NCBI GenBank assembly: GCA_020002185.1
Contig: CM034541.1
Location: 45,763,428-45,827,427, forward strand
Direction of reading: 5' to 3'
DNA: 64,000 nt
DNA from: Paraescarpia echinospica
Lineage: Eukaryota > Annelida > Polychaeta > Sabellida > Siboglinidae
The position numbers were made by a program, and so were the translations under genes. The notes under the pieces were generated by a model that worked only from the letters and a program-made list of their open reading frames with translations, made no database searches and was not told where the DNA came from. Below are positions 1 to 10,390 of the stretch, one piece after another; position 1 is the stretch's first letter, and every line of letters starts with the position of its first letter.

Positions 1-319
1 TTGTACTCCTGCCAACTTTACCTGTGACCATGTGTAATGTATGTGAAAAGTTGACCTCCTGCTAACTTTAATTTTGATTTCTTTCTTAAAACGTTAGTTA
101 GTACATCGGAGGCCAGTGATCCAAGGAAGCGTATTAACGCAGTGATTGGTTGCTTGATTTATTCAATATAAAAATGTAAACGTATAAAACAGAGTACTAG
201 ATCTTATATTTATAATGTGCTGCTTGCATGTTACGTTGAAAAAATCGAACAAATAATGTGGTGCTCTGTCATTGACAGTATTATAGACAAGGTTAAATTT
301 TAGTTGTTTAACCCGCAGC

Positions 320-1250
320 CAATGGTAATATTAAAAAGAGTAAGGGTCCAATAATTGACCCTTGTTGGACACCATACGTTGCAGTCGCCGGTTTATGTAA
401 AGCACCACCAATGTCGACTGATTGCTGACGTTCATATAAATATAACTGAAACAGGAATAACCAGTCTAAACTCAATTGATCCAATATAGGTTATGGCTGG
501 TGCATTAAGAAGGAACCGGATTTCCTTGTTCTGGGTACCCTGTAGCCTAGATTTATATTTCCTAGTTAAACCGGAGAACCACGAAGAACAGGCATAGTCA
601 AAATGACATTGTATTAAGGCAGGGGTGAACAATTTGTTTTGTTTTCATATTGACATTTCTTGTTTGCCTCTAACTAACTTTAACTTGGCATTTGATTTAT
701 TAATTATCTTCTGAGACGCACCTACAGTTAGTGACTGATTTAACTCTAACTATAAAAGAAGTTTATAGTGAACAGCCGAGGAAATATCATGTATATAAAT
801 TAAAAAGAGTAAAGGTCCAATAATTGATCCTTGTTGACACCACACGGTACAGTCGCCGGCTTAGATAAAGCACCACCAATGTCCACTGATTGCTGACGTT
901 CATATAATTATGACTGAGACCAGACTAAAGCAGATTTATGAAGTCTTATTGTTAGCACCATAACTATATAGTTGCCTTTATCCTGTTCCTGTGTTAGGAA
1001 GTCAATGAGATGTATCAAATATGTGTCAACAGAACAGGAGGATCTAAAACCAGATTGATGCTCATATGGGAGCTGATGTGCTGTTGATAGACGATTCTCT
1101 CTAATAATTTCGAGATTGCATTGAGAATCGAGAACGGCCTGTAGTTACCGGCTTCCAACTTACTATTCTTTTTGTAATTATACATCATCTTTGCTGATTT
1201 AATATTGTCTGGAATTTCGCCGGTTGACAAAGATAAATTTTAAACATACG
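320..1250 (-). mobile_element. LINE-A: broken reverse transcriptase fragments
   Basis: These are remnants of a non-LTR retrotransposon read on the minus strand. 1015-1230 encodes a piece containing NYRPFSILNAISKLLERIVY, the conserved start of LINE reverse transcriptase. 795-925 and again 320-460 encode the block GVQQGSIIGPLLFL in two diverged copies. 432-632 encodes a C-terminal stretch (CHFDYACSSWFSG). Finding the GVQQGS block twice, with a C-terminal piece between, means that two overlapping or rearranged copies are jumbled here. All frames are interrupted. The family looks CR1/Jockey-like from these motifs, but I cannot assign a named clade. Confidence 0.75.
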
Positions 1251-1439
1251 TCAAAGGAGACGCAAACAATTCAAATGAAATCAAATTTATGTGGACACCG
1301 CATATCTCTGCAAAGCAGACTCGGGAGTGTTTACAAATAAAAACATTACGTAAGAATACATTACGTAAGTCGTTATAATTTATATTATTATGTAGGCCAT
1401 ATATAAAATTAAAATGTACATGTATGTATTTAAAAAGAA

Positions 1440-1830
1440 AATAAATTACAAAAAAGCCCGATTAAAGGTCTCTCCTAAAAAGTCCAGAGTCACGTTGGCT
1501 TCATAGCGCTAGAAAACGCGTCGGCCGAACCGTTCCATGTTAACTCTAGGAATAACCACGATACACTGGTCGGCCTAGAGAAGAGTGCGACAGGGAACAT
1601 GAACAGATACACGGTCAGCAAGGTACTGTTGAGTATTAGCATGCTCAGCGCCGTGCACCAGGTCAACAAACTGAATTCGCTTCGCCACAGGTAACAAATG
1701 CAGCTCTCGTGGTGCCGCCGTCATGCCTTGTTGTTCACGCCAACGTAAGCAGAGGACTACACGCGCAGCTGATCGCTGGACCATCTCTAGTCGGTGTGAC
1801 AAGATTCTGGTAATATCATACAGGTCAGGG
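1440..1830 (-). mobile_element. Second LINE tail fragment (RT C-terminal region)
   Basis: 1575-1802 on the minus strand encodes a 75-residue stretch with LEMVQRSAARVV, ELHLLPVAKRIQF and LADRV. This is the typical region after the reverse transcriptase domain in vertebrate and invertebrate LINEs (LQRVQNAAAR / LHWLPVKYRI pattern). It interrupts the LINE-A sequence on either side and differs from it in family, so it is probably a separate 5'-truncated insertion. Boundaries are approximate. Confidence 0.65.
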
Positions 1831-3170
1831 TTTTCCGAAGTCGAAATCTTAGACTAGGCTTTTTAGCATTTGTCATAATTTCTTTGTTTGTTATTTATAT
1901 TCATCAGCCTTGTTTGCAATGAAATATGATTTGGCCTGTTTATTTTTTATATATAGGACCTGATTTCGAAGATAAATGTATTTGCCATGCCAACTATGGT
2001 CTTTGGTCTTTGGTCTTTTTGAATTTGACAAACGTCTGATGTCTTTCATGAATGAGATCCAATATCTCCCCGGTCAGCCATGAGGGTGTACGCTGTTTAA
2101 TAAGGACATACTTCAAGGGGGCAATACTATCAATGACGGCCATCAACTTAGATTTAAAAACATAAAAAGCCTCGTGCACCGAGTTAATAGCTAATACACC
2201 CAGCCGTCCATCTCTTGCAGTTTTGCTTCACAAGTGACCTTACTGTAGTTTCTGAGCGATCTTATTGTCACACCGTTGGTTTGATTAACAGGACTTTTCT
2301 TACATTTGCGTGTACAATATTTTAATTGATGGTCACTTATGCCAACATCTAATACACCACATTGTGTTATTTTAACAGGGTCTGAGACAACGATGGGATC
2401 TAAGATGGTGGAAGTTGCACTGGTAATCCTTGTAGACGTGTTATTGAGCTGGGTCATACCAAACATATACATATAATGGTTTAGTACTAGTAAGTAATTT
2501 CGATTGCCGAGTCTGTGACCGACGAATCTAACCAAGATTCGGTGATGCCGATCACCGCCACTTTAGTGTTGGCTGCGAGAACTCTTAAAATCGTCAAGTT
2601 TCGGCAGAAGACTGCGTGAGTTCAAATGCACAAAGTTGAGACCTTTGAAACATTGAAAGTCTGAGTTTCTCACTCGTTGACTGTTCGACGGGGACACCAG
2701 CAGTGAGCAACAGGTGGTCGTCGCCATCAGGATAATATCCCTCATCCCCGAGTGTTGCTTGCGTGAAGATCGGTGGCTGGTGGCTGATATTGTTGTTGGC
2801 CGTGTCGTTAGCAAAGGAAGGATGCGAAGTGAGATTTGATCACACAGATAATTAAATAAATCATGTTGCATAGCTCGTCGTATGCATTGTTTGTAAAAAC
2901 ACCAGATCATATGTTGTGTTTCCACTGGCCGCAGGACTCAAGCGTGATTGTTCTACTGCTGGCAATGACACCTTTAAAAAAAAAGAAACATTAATAGTGG
3001 TACCGCTATCTATGCTATCAGGGTCTCGGAGGAGATACAGTTGTTCAACGTTACCACATTAATATATAAATGTAATAACACAAATTAATAAAACACTGAC
3101 GACGGGTATAAAACAAAGCAATTTGTTTCAATTAATTGCACATGCAAACATGTTGTGTACTGTTATCGGC
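1831..3170 (-). mobile_element. LINE-A copy 1: 5' region with endonuclease remnants
   Basis: Read from about 3170 downward, this is the 5' half of LINE-A. 2563-2925 contains FVHLNSRSLLPKLDDFK, the usual start of the apurinic-type endonuclease. 2191-2535 contains DPIVVSDPVKITQCGVLDVG followed by ISDHQL, the end of that domain, where S-D-H is the conserved catalytic signature. 1994-2179 contains APLKYVLIKQRTPSWL, the linker before the reverse transcriptase. The same sequence recurs at 17934-19660, where extra endonuclease sequence missing here survives. Multiple frameshifts and a deletion make it non-functional. Confidence 0.75.
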
Positions 3171-3456
3171 GTGACGGGCGGTAGGCGCTCTGAAAAGGAT
3201 CTCCGATGCCGTTGTGTTGCATACGCAACAGATCGTTGAAATGTTAAGTGTTAACATTTTCCGTTCCGCACTATATCCTATTTACTGAAGCGAGCGTTGA
3301 ACTGCCGCGTACACGCTACACAATACGTGAATGGTACGTGAGTGCGTCTACAACAGTACGTCTTGTACAGATTTTACGTGGTTTTAAATACTGATATATT
3401 GATTTTATTGTAAAAGCTGCCAATATATCACCCATCGCTATTGTCCTGCACCAACT

Positions 3457-3732
3457 GTGTCGAGGTCATGCGTGGCTGCACTATTGTGCCCTGATATGTC
3501 GAGGCGTCTCTGGGTGCCGATGCCGATCGACCCAATACAACATAGAATCAGCACGGGTCGGTTCGTGTTGTGCCCCCGAAGAATGAACAAGTCGTCGAGT
3601 CTCCATCACACACGCGTGACGGCCGGTTTCATCTTGATGGGTCTTCTGCCGATTCTGCTTATGCTGAGTGGGGATGTAAATCCCAACCCCGGACCTAGCC
3701 CAACCCATAAACTCTTACCAGAACACTACTAG
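3457..3732 (+). CDS. LINE-B leader ORF with 2A-like SGDVNPNPGP
   Basis: This is a short leader of about 91 residues ahead of the endonuclease. Near its end the codons at 3667-3696 spell SGDVNPNPGP, preceded by hydrophobic LLPILLML. This resembles the 2A-like oligopeptides reported in APE-type non-LTR retrotransposons (core D-x-E-x-N-P-G-P), where the ribosome releases the nascent chain before the last Pro. Here the usual Glu is Asn, which may weaken activity. A TAG stop follows 12 residues later (3730-3732), so in this copy the leader is separated from the endonuclease. The upstream start is uncertain because the frame opens without a clear AUG context. Confidence 0.5.
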   Translation: MSRSCVAALLCPDMSRRLWVPMPIDPIQHRISTGRFVLCPRRMNKSSSLHHTRVTAGFILMGLLPILLMLSGDVNPNPGPSPTHKLLPEHY

Positions 3733-4521
3733 CATCATCGGCAACTTACAAGACTTTAACATTTTCTTTAGCGATCATGACTACAACTTCATAGCGATAA
3801 CCGATACATGGCTGCGGGGGGATATTTTCGACAACGAGGTTTTGCCAAATACATACAACATATACAGAAGAGACAGAGACAGCACAGTTGTGGCAAACAA
3901 AAAGAAGTGTCGCGGCGGTGGTGCCTTGGTTGCAGTGAGTAATACATACAACTCCAAACGTAGGCTGGATCTGGAAACTGATCTTGAAATAGTATGGACT
4001 CAAACGCGCTTGACGGGACAAAGCCTGTACCTAGGGTATGTTTACGTCCCGACCTGGTCGGATGTGGACACCTGGTGAGAGCTCGACAAATCGCTGGAAC
4101 TGGTCACCGGAGCTATGAACCCTGACAGCGATTGTGTGATACTCTTGGGCGATTTCAATCGTCCAGACATTCAATGGACACCGTCAAACAACATAATAGG
4201 CCTTATGCCCCATTCATGGAACAATCCACAGTCCGCACTATGTGTTGGAATGTTATCTGAATACGACCTTGTGCAGTGTAACGCTTGACCACACGTGCAA
4301 CGAGCACACACTAGATATTGTCTTTGCGCATGGTGCAGAGTGTAATGTTAAGAAAATAGACAAGGCGGTGAAATCCACACACGACGCCCTACATTGTGAA
4401 CTGTTATATGCCAACCGAACAAAGCAGGAAACCGCTAAATGTTTTGTTTATAACTATCGCAAAGCGGACTTTAGTCAACTGAGACACGTCTTGTATCCCG
4501 TTGTCACTTCTCAAGGACAGT

Positions 4522-4527
4522 ACTGAC
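4522..4527. repeat. Target site duplication, left (ACTGAC)
   Basis: ACTGAC immediately precedes AGTAGTAAGG and recurs at 15972-15977 directly after CCTTACTACT. With a single copy, the LINE-B reading frame runs from the left flank into the right flank without a shift, which supports a genuine 6-bp duplication made on insertion. Because the terminal base is ambiguous, a 7-bp reading (TACTGAC) is also possible. Confidence 0.85.
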
Positions 4528-4590
4528 AGTAGTAAGGTAGGTTAATCAGAGTAGAGGTTTTCCGTTTTCCGTTGAGGAAGAGGAAAGTAC

Positions 4591-4690
4591 CCGGATGTAG
4601 GTCAAGGTCAAAGGTCAAGGTCAAGTAAACATGTGCATACCAAGGTCAAAAGTCAAGGTCAAGTAACCGGATGTAGGTCAAGGTCAAATA
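4591..4690 (+). promoter_or_regulatory. Subterminal AGGTCA cluster, left arm
   Basis: Four AGGTCA half-sites start at 4599, 4605, 4612 and 4618, with spacings 0, 1 and 0. The middle pair is an exact DR1 arrangement, the layout bound by RXR/HNF4-type nuclear receptors, and each TCAAGGTCA is also an FTZ-F1/ERR-type extended half-site. More half-sites follow to 4690. The right arm has the diverged mirror copy at 15780-15900. Such TGACCTTGACC tracts are also common simple minisatellites, so a regulatory role is only a possibility. Confidence 0.35.
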
Positions 4691-4694
4691 TCAA

Positions 4695-5035
4695 GTGGCG
4701 CCACATATCGGATAGGTAATGAACTAAAACAGCGACACCTGTCGGACATGTCATTAACTAAAACCGTGTCACCTAGCGGATTTTGTTGGAACTAAATTAG
4801 CGCCACATATCAGATATTTTATGTACTAAATTATCCCTAGCGGATATGATATGAACTACAAGTGATGCCACCTGGTGGATAAGTTGTGAACTCAATGTTC
4901 GAGTACTGCCAAAATTCGTGTCTCTTGCACGCTTGCGTGCAATGGAGCCCCCTCACGGATAGATCATGAACTACAAACATCATCCCTGGCGGACAAGTAT
5001 TGAACTAAATATCGATACTGCTTAAATTCGTGTCT
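4695..5035. repeat. Degenerate ~45-bp repeats, left arm only
   Basis: About six diverged units each contain a core like CACCT/AGCGGA followed by GAACTAAA (for example GCGACACCTGTCGGACATG, and later CCCTGGCGGACAAG). The right arm keeps only the innermost unit (about 15755-15785), so this block explains most of the length difference between the two outer ends. No coding content is visible. Confidence 0.6.
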
Positions 5036-5121
5036 CTTGTTTCTTTTTTTCTTCTCTTTTTACTATAAAAATAGGTCAAAGACGTCATTAAATAGGTCAG
5101 TGACGACGTTAAATAGCCCAT

Positions 5122-5133
5122 TGCGCATGCGCA
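5122..5133. promoter_or_regulatory. NRF1-like palindrome TGCGCATGCGCA, left arm
   Basis: TGCGCATGCGCA is an exact match to the NRF1 consensus YGCGCAYGCGCR and is a perfect palindrome. The mirror copy is at 15643-15654. It lies about 0.9 kb upstream of the arm gene's TATA box in a conserved single-copy stretch. Binding is untested. Confidence 0.4.
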
Positions 5134-5542
5134 TTTGTGTCTTTTCTTATATGGTATAGGTTGTGGACCATTTTGTTGAGGTATAACGCCCTCCTAGCCT
5201 ATATATTTACAACTTTAACATAGGTCCAAACCTGACGAATCGGTAGAGAACTAGTAAAATAAGTCAAATTATGGCATCTCTGGTTACCATACAGATCTAC
5301 GACCTTCCCATCACCCTGTTTGTAAATTTTTCCCTATCTATGTCTCTTATTACTAGCATACATCGACTGCTTCCTGTGTTAACAAAGACGTGTTTGTCAA
5401 TTTTTGCTTACCTACGTATGGTATTAGTGACAGACGTGAAGTGATTCCTGAACATGTAACATTCTTTGAAACATCTTTATCGACAAAATCAAGGTCTTAG
5501 GACATGTTTGTTTGTTGCGAGCGTGAGCGTGCTCACCCTGTA

Positions 5543-5965
5543 TGACGTCATTAAACTGCTATGCGCAGTAATTTTGTAAGCGAGGTGAGTTGGTCAAACA
5601 GGTATTGCTTTGGTTAGCCATTGTTTTGAGTTTTCGCGCTTGAATATAATCCCATTATGTGACATCATCAACAGTGACGTCATGGTATGCGCTGTAATTA
5701 TATACGCGAGGTGAGTTGGTTATACAGGTACTGATTTGGTTAGCCATCGTTTTGAACTTGTGCACTTGAATATAAGCCCATCATGTGATGTTATGGTCAG
5801 TGACGTTGTGTTACAGCGAGTGGAAAATTCCCCGTAAAAGGTCATTCTAGAAGTTTCTTTGATACTTTTGTCAACACACTACAAAAAAAACGCTACTCTG
5901 TGAGGTGAATTGGTCAAACAGGTAGTGATCTGGTTAGCCAACGTTTTGAGCTCTCGTCACAAAAG
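5543..5965 (+). promoter_or_regulatory. Repeated upstream module with CRE palindromes, left arm
   Basis: Three copies of a module (GAGGTGAGTTGGTCAAACAG... TGGTTAGCCA...GTTTTGAG) begin near 5580, 5706 and 5898. Exact TGACGTCA palindromes (CRE type) occur at 5543-5550 and 5675-5682. The block ends about 80 bp before the arm gene's TATA box, so it is the natural candidate upstream region. The mirror block is at 14830-15235. A partial copy with two more TGACGTCA sites (8999-9006, 9018-9025) sits between the 38- and 63-bp arrays. Confidence 0.45.
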
Positions 5966-6044
5966 AGTATTAACTATTCTCATAGATTAGAAATTTCGTG
6001 TTCGATCGGCACGCCCACGTGACCTTTATGTTCTGTCGAACTGT

Positions 6045-6052
6045 TATAAAAG
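6045..6052 (+). promoter_or_regulatory. TATA box of left-arm gene
   Basis: TATAAAAG lies 45 bp before the chosen ATG at 6097. This spacing fits a transcript start near 6075 with a very short leader. The mirror copy is at 14738-14745. Confidence 0.6.
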
Positions 6053-6096
6053 GCCTGTGTCTGTTTTTGTGGTCAATATATCTTACATTTTGGAAG

Positions 6097-7291
6097 ATGA
6101 AAAACATGACTAGTGATAACGTCCGGCAAGGGATTTTGCTACCGAAGGCGCAGCCTTCTCCGGCTGCGGGCCCATTCGACCTCTCGACCCCGACAATCAA
6201 CCCGGACCAACAGCAATGACCAGTTCAACGATCAGTCCGACGACCAGTTCGACGATCAAACCAATTTCGTCTCTGTCATCAGCTCCGTCAACCAACCCAA
6301 CCATCAACCTGACATCGTCACCTCCGACGAAGCGTCGGAAGCTTTTGCCTCGTTATGCCTGCTGCATGTGTGGCAGTACCTTCAGTTGTAAAGGGAGTTG
6401 GAACATTCATGTGAAGCAGGGCTACTGCCAAAGGAAGCGAGATAAGCAGCGGCGGTGTAAAGAACAACTTGAAGAGATAATAGTAAGTTTCAATTTCTCA
6501 TAGTGTTCAAATGCCATTCATGGCATTTTGTTAGAACATTTTCAAAAGCCTGATACAAAGAACATAATATTATATTTCTCTTATACATATCAGTTGACCA
6601 TGCGCTCATCCCTTCACTGTTTCAGCGGCAAGAAAACGAGCCCATTGCTGCAACCGTCGTTACTTCTGCTTCTTCTCCACATGTCGCGAGAACTGGCAAC
6701 CGACCACAGTTACCATCTGTCAACCGACCACCATCACCGTTGTACCACGATAGTGCTATGGCTAACGACATCCTCAAAACACCCAACTTCCACGCACCTG
6801 CAGCCTTCAACGACATCAACTTAGACGAACCAATTAGCCGACCGTTCGTGACAACTTCTGCCGACACGGCCGATGTGACAACTTCCGCTCCTGCCGATGT
6901 CAGAACTTCCCCTGCCATCACTTCAAAACGACTACCAAAACTTCTATGCATCGGAGCCCTCTACCGCGGGGCTGGAGAGCCTATCTGTTCGATGTGTACC
7001 ATTGATTTCCCTGTGACCGAAATGAAGAAGACCCTTGCACGTCACATAGCATGTATCATCTTTGAACTCTCAAGACGACAATGCCGTGGTTGCAAGATAG
7101 ACCATCGTAGTAAATTTCATCACGATTGTATGTTATCTGATGACATTCAAATTTGCATGCACTTTGACGAGGCTGTCGAGACCATTAATTCAACTGCAGT
7201 GGTGAAAGACTGTTTGAGTGTTTTGTTAGACGCAGGTGTGAAGCTATCCGACGTGACAGTCGAACAGTTGTGTAATATCAATACTTGGTAA
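6097..7291 (+). pseudogene. Left-arm two-exon Cys/His-rich protein gene, frameshifted in exon 1
   Basis: Exon 1 is 6097-6482 and exon 2 is 6626-7291. The 143-bp intron starts GTAAGT and ends TTTCAG, phase 0. Exon 1 encodes a Pro/Ser/Thr-rich N-terminus, a basic KRRK patch and a C2HC zinc-finger-like segment (C-x2-C-x12-H-x5-C) around CCMCGSTFSCKGSWNIH. Exon 2 encodes a Thr-rich linker, a CSMC pair, a His/Cys helix-like region, then CRGCKIDHRSKFHHDC and a C-terminus ending NINTW. Compared with the right-arm copy, one base is missing near 6217 (CAACAGCAATG against CAACAGCCAACG), which causes an early stop after about 40 residues. Exon 2 is intact. Expected length without the break is about 350 residues. 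I cannot name the family; a nucleic-acid-binding role is an inference from the zinc ligands and basic patch. Confidence 0.7.
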
Positions 7292-7405
7292 GAACTCTCT
7301 TTTGTCTTATACACCATTAAACTTTACAAGACTCTGTATCAATGTCTAGTCTCTGGTTCTCTTAGTGATGGAGCGTGACATGTAAATACGTTTGTGTTGT
7401 TCACG

Positions 7406-7411
7406 AATAAA
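7406..7411 (+). terminator. Poly(A) signal of left-arm gene
   Basis: AATAAA lies 115 bp after the stop codon of the arm gene. The mirror signal is at 13284-13289. Confidence 0.55.
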
Positions 7412-7489
7412 CTATGCAAACCTCATATTGTGTCTTTGTCATAGTGTAATGCAAAGCATACGTTGGTAACCTTACTAATAGTCTTACAC

Positions 7490-8955
7490 TTCACAAGAAT
7501 GTATGTGTGTAGTTCAGTAGAGATGATAGCCAGTTATGTGTGTGTGTAGTTCAGTAGAGATGATAGCCACTTATGTCTGTGTAGTTCAGTACAGAGATGT
7601 TAACCCCTTATGTCTGTGTGTAGTTTAGTACAGAGATGATAGCCAGTTATGTCTGTGTTTAGTTCAGTACAGAGATGATAGCCAGTTATGTCTGTGTGTA
7701 GTTTAGTAGAGATGATAGCCAGTTACGTATGTGTGTAGTTAAGTAGAGATGACAGTCAGTTATGTATATGTGTATTTCAGTAGAGACGTTAGCCAGTTAT
7801 GTATCTGTGTAGTTCAGTACAGATATGTTAACCACTTATGTCTGTGTGTAGTTTAGTACAGAGATGATAGTCAGTTATGTCTGTGTTTAGTTCAGTACAG
7901 AGATGATAGCCAGTTATGTCTGTGTGTAGTTTAGTAGATATGATAGCCAGTTACGTATGTGTGTAGTTAAGTAGAGATGACAGTCAGTTATGTATATGTG
8001 TATTTCAGTAGAGACGTTAGCCAGTTATGTATCTGTGTAGTTCAGTACAGATATGTTAACCACTTATGTCTGTGTGTAGTTTAGTACAGAGATGATAGCC
8101 AGTTATGTCTGTGTTTAGTTCAGTACAGAGATGATAGCCAGTTATGTCTGTGTGTAGTTTAGTAGAGATGATAGCCAGTTACGTATGTGTGTAGTTAAGT
8201 AGAGATGACAGTCAGTTATGTATATGTGTATTTCAGTAGAGACGTTAGCCAGTTATGTATCTGTGTAGTTCAGTACAGATATGTTAACCACTTATGTCTG
8301 TGTGCAGTTCAGTACAGAGATGAGAGCCAGTTATGTATGCGTGTAGTTCAGTAGAGATGATAGCCACTTATGTCTGTGTAGTTCAGTACAGAGTTGTTAA
8401 CCACTTATGTTTGTGTGTAATTCAGTACAGAGATGATAGCCAGTTATGTCTGTGTCTAGTTCAGTACAGAGATGATAGCCAGTTATGTATGTGTGTAGTT
8501 CAGTAGAGATGACAGCCAGTTATGTATGTGTGTAGTTCAGTACAGAGATGATAGCCAGTTATATATGTGTGCAGTTCAGTAGAGATGATAGCCAGTTATG
8601 TCTGTGTGGAGTTAAGTAGAGATGATAGCCAGTTATGGCTGTGTGTAGTTCAGTACAGAGATGTTAGCTGTTATGTCGGTGTGTAGTTCAGTAAAAACGT
8701 TAGTCGGTTATGTATGTGTGTAGTTCAGTAGAGATGATAGCCAGTTACGTATGTGTGTAGTTAAGTAGAGATGACAGTCAGTTTTGTCTGTGTATTGTTC
8801 AGTAGAGATGACAGCCAGTTATGTCTGTGTGTAGTTTTGTAAAGAGATGTTAGTCTGTTATGTCGGTGTGTAGTTCAGTAAAAACGTTAGTCGGTTATGT
8901 ATGTGTGTAGTTCAGTACAGAGACGTTAGCCAGTTATGTCTATGTATAGGTCAGT
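7490..8955. repeat. 38-bp tandem array, left arm
   Basis: Units of 37-39 bp have the pattern GTAGTTCAGTAGAGATGATAGCCAGTTATGTCTGT. A higher-order unit of six monomers (228 bp) is repeated: the phrase ending CACTTATGTCTGTGTG recurs with 228-bp spacing at 7620, 7848, 8076 and 8304. The right arm has the mirror array at 12085-13200 without the same higher-order blocks, so the arms have expanded independently here. Confidence 0.9.
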
Positions 8956-9051
8956 AGAGACGTTTTGAACTTGCGCACTTGAATGTAATTTCATCATGTG
9001 ACGTCATGGTCAGTGAGTGACGTCATGGTACGTGCAGTCATTTTGACCAAC

Positions 9052-9490
9052 ACGTTGCACAAACTGAACTTAGACCAACTAGTCGTACAAACAAAACACT
9101 ACACTTTGACCTATACGCTGCACGAATTGAATTCAGACCAACTAGTTGTACAAACGAAACACTAAACTTAGCCGAACACGTGGTACGAATTGAACTCAGA
9201 CCAACTAGTCGGACAAACGAAACACTACATGTTGACCAACAGGTTACACAAATTGAACTTAGACCAACTAGTCGGACAAACGAAACACTACACTTTGACC
9301 AACACGTTGCACGAATTGAACTCAGACCAACTAGTCGGACAAACGAAACACTACACTTTGACCAACAGGTTGCACAAATTGAACTTAGACCAACTAGTTG
9401 TACAAACGGAACACTACACTTTGACCAACAGGTTGCACAAATTGAACTTAGACCAACTAGTTGTACAAACGAAACACTAAACTTTGACTA
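9052..9490. repeat. 63-bp tandem array, left arm
   Basis: About seven units of 63 bp contain GACCAACTAGTCGGACAAAC and GAAACACTACACTTTGACC. Because 63 is a multiple of three, two frames stay open (103 and 96 codons), but the translations are pure 21-residue repeats, so I treat them as non-coding. The right arm carries about 17 units (10855-11935). Confidence 0.9.
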
Positions 9491-9589
9491 GCGAGCGACA
9501 AGAACCAAACTTGTCGGACAAACGAAACACCAAACTTAACAGGTTACTGCGTCAAAGTCCACCAAAACGAGGCAAATAGACGGTTTATC

Positions 9590-10075
9590 ACGTGAGATTC
9601 CATCAATTTGACGGAATACCATCAGAATAGACGGGTTACCGCGTGAGATTCCATCAATTTGATGGAATTCCATCAGAATAGATGGTTTATCACGTGAGAT
9701 TCCATCAATTTGACGGAATTCCATCAGAATAGGCGGGTTACTGCGTGAGATTCCATCAATTTGATGGAATTCCATCAGAATAGACGGGTTACTGCGTGAG
9801 ATTCCATGAATTTGATGGAATTCCACCAGAATAGACGGTTTATCACGTGAGATTCCATCAATTTGACGGAATTCCATCAGAATAGACGGGTTACCGCGTG
9901 ATATTCCATAAATTCGATGGAATTCCATCAGAATGGACGGTTTATCGCGTGAGATTCCATCAATTTGACGGAATTCCATCAGAATAGACGGGTTACCTCG
10001 TGAGATTCCATCAATTTGACGGAATTCCATTAGAATAGACGGTTTATCACGTGAGATTCCATCAAAAGGGAGCAA
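9590..10075. repeat. 51-bp tandem array, left arm
   Basis: About nine units of 51 bp each combine GATTCCATCAATTTGATGG, itself nearly a perfect dyad, with a variable TAGACGGTTTATCACGTGA or TAGACGGGTTACCGCGTGA part. The 179-codon minus-strand frame through it is a by-product of the 51-bp period. The mirror array in the right arm has only about 2.6 units (10612-10770). Confidence 0.9.
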
Positions 10076-10390
10076 ATAGACGGCTTATCGCATCAAACCC
10101 CTCCTTTTTCAGGCAATTCGACGTGTTATCGCGTCAAATCCCTCCCATTTCAGGCAATTCGACGTGTTATCGCGTGACATCTCACTGCTTTCAAGCAATT
10201 CGACGTGTTATCGCGTGACATCTCACCGCTTTCAGGGAATACGACGGGTTATCGCGTGACATCTCTACCAAACGTAGCGCACGAGACTACGGCCGAGACA
10301 TTGCATGAGACTACGGACGAGACATCGCATGAGACTACGTGTTCCAAGAACCATTCCTTTGTTTACATTTGAACAGTAAACACGTACATC
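10076..10390. repeat. Loop of the palindrome: short tandem units
   Basis: This unpaired centre begins with about four units of around 40 bp (GCAATTCGACGTGTTATCGC followed by GTGACATCTCACCGCTTTC). Three units of about 24 bp follow (CGAGACATCGCATGAGACTA). It has no counterpart in either arm. It directly precedes the central ORF. Confidence 0.7.

Larger units (their letters stand above)
3400..4527 (+). mobile_element. LINE-B, 5' part (2A-like motif and endonuclease), interrupted
   Basis: This is a plus-strand non-LTR retrotransposon whose 3' part resumes at 15978. 3457-3732 encodes a leader of about 91 residues ending in a hydrophobic stretch and a 2A-like motif. 3735-4526 encodes an apurinic-type endonuclease with IAITDTWL, GGGALVAVS, LGDFNRPDIQW and LDIVFAHG. 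The endonuclease frame has an in-frame TGA at 4076-4078 and a frameshift near 4270. The element is broken at 4527/4528 by the giant palindromic insertion. Its true 5' end lies somewhere between the end of LINE-A (about 3170) and 3457. Confidence 0.85.

Noticed and set aside
9180..9491. Open frames of about 100 codons through the 63-bp and 51-bp arrays (also 9536-10075 and 10872-11779)
   Set aside because: They exist only because the repeat periods are multiples of three; the translations are pure 21- and 17-residue repeats, open in more than one frame.
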